Below are positions 14,048-16,526 of a DNA stretch of 16,526 bases, piece by piece; positions within the stretch are counted from its first letter, which is position 1, and every line of letters begins with the position of its first letter. The translations under genes and the position numbers were made by a program. The notes under the pieces are model-generated. The model worked only from the letters and a program-made list of their open reading frames with translations. It did no database searches and was not told the origin of the DNA. The stretch is from Nitrospira sp. (GTDB taxonomy: Bacteria > Nitrospirota > Nitrospiria > Nitrospirales > Nitrospiraceae), in assembly GCA_030456405.1 (NCBI GenBank), contig JAKDNQ010000025.1:1-16526 (forward strand), read 5' to 3'.

Positions 14048-16188
14048 GCCGGACCTCCACCGACGATCTCACCGAGTAGCCCTTCTGTCTCTTTCTCAAG
14101 GGCGAGGATGTCGGCGCGAATCTCCTCTAGCGTGCGCAGCGGCTGTGGCTTATAGAAGTAGCGAGTGAAACTGATCTCGTATCCCGTCTTGACGCTTTCA
14201 GAGTTGTACCAGGCGTCAGGGACGTGGGGTAGGACTTCGCGGCGAAGAAAGGTCTCGATGCCACCCTCTTCCAGCAACGGGATCTGTTCAGTGTCTCGCA
14301 GCTCGCTGTCAGGCTCGTACTCGACCACGCAAGGTTTGCCATCAAGCTTGACCTCGAAGAGGCCACACAACGGGTTTGGCTTAGTCTTGACCGGCTTGTG
14401 GATCTTGCTGATGACTTCGACGGCCGTCTCGTCTCGCTTCGCCAGTCGATCCTTTAGCAATTTCTTCCGTGCGGCCGTCAGTTTGAGGCTATGCTTCTCC
14501 GCATCAGCCTCAACCGCGTCCATGAAGAGATTGAAATTCAGGTGAGGCCCGGGACCGAGTATTCCGGCGACACGATCCACCGCGTTGGCCATCGGAGCCT
14601 CGTCGTCTTCATCGCATGCCACGCGAAATGCGGAGAGCGACATCGTGTCCAAGTCCACTCGTAGACGCAGCGGCCGTTCGACGGTGACCTTCCAGTAGCC
14701 AAAAGTGGCGTTGGGGAAAATCTTCGACTGCTCGGTCTCTTTAAAATCCAGGAAGGTTTGGCAGATGCGCTGGATATCCTCCTCAGACAGCTCGCAGTTC
14801 TTTTTGCCGAGGTTTTTGCGAAGCGGCTTGAACCATTGCGTCGCGTCGATGAGTTGAACCTTGCCCTTGCGATGCTCGGGCTTCCGATTCGTCAGCACCC
14901 AGATATAGGTCGCGATGCCCGTGTTGTAAAACATGTTCAGCGGCAGGGCGACGATGGCCTCCAGCCAGTCGCTCTCGATGATCCAGCGCCGAATGTTGCT
15001 TTCGCCCTGGCCTGCGTCGCCGGTGAACAGCGACGAACCGTTATGCACTTCGGCAATACGGCTCCCGAGCTTGGTCTTGTGCTTCATCTTCGAGAGCATG
15101 TTCGCAAGGAACAACAGCTGGCCATCGCTCGAACGGGTGATCAGCGAGTACTCGGCATCGCCTGTATGTTGGATGACGAACCGCGGATCCTTGAGGCCGT
15201 CTTTACCGCCCAGACGTTCAAGGTCACTCTTCCAGCTCTTGCCATAGGGTGGATTGGAAAGCATAAAGTCGAACTCACGGGATGGGAAAGCATCGTTCGA
15301 AAGCGTGGAATGCTCCGGCCCGCCGACGATGTTGTCCGCCGCTTCGCCTTCGCCTTTCAGCAGAAGGTCGGCCTTGGCGATGGCATACGTCTCCGCATTG
15401 ATCTCCTGCCCGTAGAGATGCGTAGACACCTTCTTCTTATGTACAATTGCAAGTTGTTGGAGTGTTTCCTCGCCAACCGTGAGCATGCCGCCTGTGCCAC
15501 AGGCGCCGTCGTACAGAAGATAGGTACCGGATTCGATCTTTTCTGCAATAGGCAGGAAAATGAGCTTCGCCATGAGCTTGACGGCATCGCGCGGCGTCCA
15601 GTGTTCACCAGCCTCCTCGTTGTTCTCTTCGTTGAAGCGGCGGACTAGTTCCTCAAAGATCGTTCCCATGGCGTGGTTATCGAGGCCAGGATGCTTGACC
15701 GAACCGTCATGATTCAGGACCGGGTTGGGGCTCAGGTTGATGTCGGAGGAAAGGAGCTTCTCAATCAGCGTATAGAGAGCATCCGCCTTGGATAGACGCG
15801 GAATCTGATTGCGGAATTCAAACTTCTCAAGAATGTCCTGCACGTTCGGCGAGAACCCATCGAGGTACGCCTCAAAGTCAGCTCTAAGCTGCTGCTGGTT
15901 GGTACGAGATTTGAAATCGCGCAACGTGAACTTCGAAGTATTGTAGAAGGCCTGTCCGGCGGCTTTGCGCAATGGCTGGTCCTGGTGGACGATCTTGGCC
16001 TTGTCGAGCGACTTTTTCATGTCGAGCACGGCTTTCTTCGTCGGCTCAAGCAAAGCGTCGAGACGGCGCAGGACGGTCATAGGAAGGATCACATCGCGGT
16101 ATTTACCTCGCACATACAGGTCGCGGAGTACATCGTCAGCGATGCCCCAGATGAAGTTGGCAATCCAGTTGAGATCCCCGTTGCTCAT
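14044..16188 (-). CDS. hsdM: Type I restriction-modification DNA methyltransferase subunit
   Basis: Adenine-N6 methyltransferase subunit that, with HsdS, protects host sites and forms the core of the restriction complex. An N-terminal helical domain (about 1-170) contains the family's LRRLDALLEPTK (40-51). The catalytic domain starts at GEHWTPRDAVKLM (194-206). Motif I, which binds S-adenosylmethionine, is DGACGTGG at 227-234; GQEIN (260-264) follows; catalytic motif IV is NPPYG at 312-316. At 714 residues it is longer than the roughly 500-residue HsdM of E. coli. The C-terminal third (from about 500) matches the extended M subunits with an extra helical end. It is the first gene of the operon. 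The ATG at 16188 has only a weak GGAA ribosome-binding site. The stop overlaps the next gene by 4 nt. No lesion is seen. Confidence 0.96.
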   Translation of the reverse strand: MSNGDLNWIANFIWGIADDVLRDLYVRGKYRDVILPMTVLRRLDALLEPTKKAVLDMKKSLDKAKIVHQDQPLRKAAGQAFYNTSKFTLRDFKSRTNQQQLRADFEAYLDGFSPNVQDILEKFEFRNQIPRLSKADALYTLIEKLLSSDINLSPNPVLNHDGSVKHPGLDNHAMGTIFEELVRRFNEENNEEAGEHWTPRDAVKLMAKLIFLPIAEKIESGTYLLYDGACGTGGMLTVGEETLQQLAIVHKKKVSTHLYGQEINAETYAIAKADLLLKGEGEAADNIVGGPEHSTLSNDAFPSREFDFMLSNPPYGKSWKSDLERLGGKDGLKDPRFVIQHTGDAEYSLITRSSDGQLLFLANMLSKMKHKTKLGSRIAEVHNGSSLFTGDAGQGESNIRRWIIESDWLEAIVALPLNMFYNTGIATYIWVLTNRKPEHRKGKVQLIDATQWFKPLRKNLGKKNCELSEEDIQRICQTFLDFKETEQSKIFPNATFGYWKVTVERPLRLRVDLDTMSLSAFRVACDEDDEAPMANAVDRVAGILGPGPHLNFNLFMDAVEADAEKHSLKLTAARKKLLKDRLAKRDETAVEVISKIHKPVKTKPNPLCGLFEVKLDGKPCVVEYEPDSELRDTEQIPLLEEGGIETFLRREVLPHVPDAWYNSESVKTGYEISFTRYFYKPQPLRTLEEIRADILALEKETEGLLGEIVGGGPA

Positions 16189-16526
16189 ACGGCTTTTCCG
16201 TTCCAGAAATTTTCGACCTATTCCGCCGAAGAATACCTCTTTCTCCCTGAGAAAGCACTTAAACTTGGGAGGGAGTTGCCCTAGAAATGGAAACTGTCAC
16301 TCGCGTGTAATCCTGCCGCGATTGGTATAAAAAGAAGGTTGTTGCGGGCCGCCTGTGTCGTTGCTTGACGTGATACTTCGATGCAGAACAGTGACATGTG
16401 GGAAGAGGATTATTGGCTCGATCCGGCACGCTGCCGACTAGCGGACGCCAGACAGGCGTACACTCACCCAATGTTACACGCTGCTCGTCGCGGAGGGCTT
16501 CGCGGGTTTTCCGGGTGATTGTTCGC
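16189..16526. other. Region upstream of hsdM to the window edge
   Basis: These 338 bases hold the dyad described above and an AT-rich patch with TTTTTATACC near 16325-16334 on the minus strand, which might contribute a -10 box. A 70-codon minus-strand frame (16259-16471) has no ribosome-binding site and gives an unremarkable basic peptide, so I do not call it. From the window edge, a minus-strand frame reads EQSPGKPAKPSATSSV to a TAA at 16474-16476. It could be the 3' end of an upstream gene, but 16 codons cannot establish that. I find no tRNA or attachment site. Confidence 0.35.
16239..16255. promoter_or_regulatory. Perfect 7-bp dyad in the hsdM leader
   Basis: CTTTCTC (16239-16245) and GAGAAAG (16249-16255) are exact inverted copies around a 3-base centre, about 50 bases upstream of the hsdM ATG. 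It could be a repressor site, such as a controller-type regulator would use, or a leader hairpin. No regulator gene is adjacent, and I see no convincing promoter boxes around it. Confidence 0.3.

Noticed and set aside
14758..15648. Plus-strand open frame of 296 codons opposite hsdM
   Set aside because: Antisense to conserved methyltransferase motifs; no start signal and no family resemblance.
2671..16188. A BREX, DISARM or Druantia-type system
   Set aside because: No PglZ, BrxC, DrmA/B or other marker genes are present; the large proteins are clearly HsdR, HsdM and HsdS.
16259..16471. Minus-strand open frame of 70 codons upstream of hsdM as a controller gene
   Set aside because: No helix-turn-helix pattern, no ribosome-binding site, and mixed Cys/Pro/Arg composition; not gene-like.

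Overview
The window is a compact, GC-rich bacterial segment, clearly Gram-negative in style: a kelch protein with a signal peptide, ATGA-coupled operons, and interspersed palindromic repeats of the kinds common in Proteobacteria and Nitrospirota. No ribosomal or other phylogenetic marker is present, so the organism is not assigned. Everything from 16188 down to 1247 is read on the minus strand. The exceptions are a 40-codon gene at 1077-1199 and a possible 3' gene end at 2-55.

Left part (1-2526), housekeeping or accessory: gpmA (short 2,3-BPG-dependent phosphoglycerate mutase), a small single-pass membrane protein, a 71-residue unknown protein and an exported six-bladed kelch-repeat protein.

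Middle (2671-7834), module A: abiEi (winged-helix antitoxin/repressor), abiEii (nucleotidyltransferase toxin) and a large HsdR, joined by 14-nt and 4-nt overlaps. A 15-bp inverted repeat overlapping a good promoter lies just upstream of abiEi and is the likely AbiEi operator. This HsdR keeps all the helicase motifs. However, the segment expected to carry the family's nuclease motif (Asp...Glu-x-Lys, 'NG-x-P') is missing, apparently by an in-frame deletion. It also carries an in-frame palindromic repeat near its N-terminus.

Right part (7867-16188), module B: hsdM, a truncated DUF1016/YhcG gene, a small GIY-YIG nuclease gene, hsdS, a truncated Schlafen/AlbA_2 gene, a second and intact-looking hsdR of another subfamily, and the 3' end of a vanished hsdS. 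The genes from hsdM to the AlbA_2 relic overlap one another by exactly 4 nt. HsdM, HsdS and HsdR-B look like a functional Type I restriction-modification system. The other members are damaged or inserted.

The most notable signals are: (1) HsdR-A, apparently stripped of its nuclease motif and coupled to an AbiE toxin-antitoxin pair; (2) a GIY-YIG gene bracketed by exact inverted copies of an ATTCCC-N8-GGGAAT-type repeat, sitting inside the restriction operon where it cut short the DUF1016 nuclease; (3) three unrelated palindromic repeat families translated in frame in four genes; and (4) the AbiE operator. Together they describe a defence island that has been repeatedly rearranged while keeping its reading frames and start-stop overlaps.
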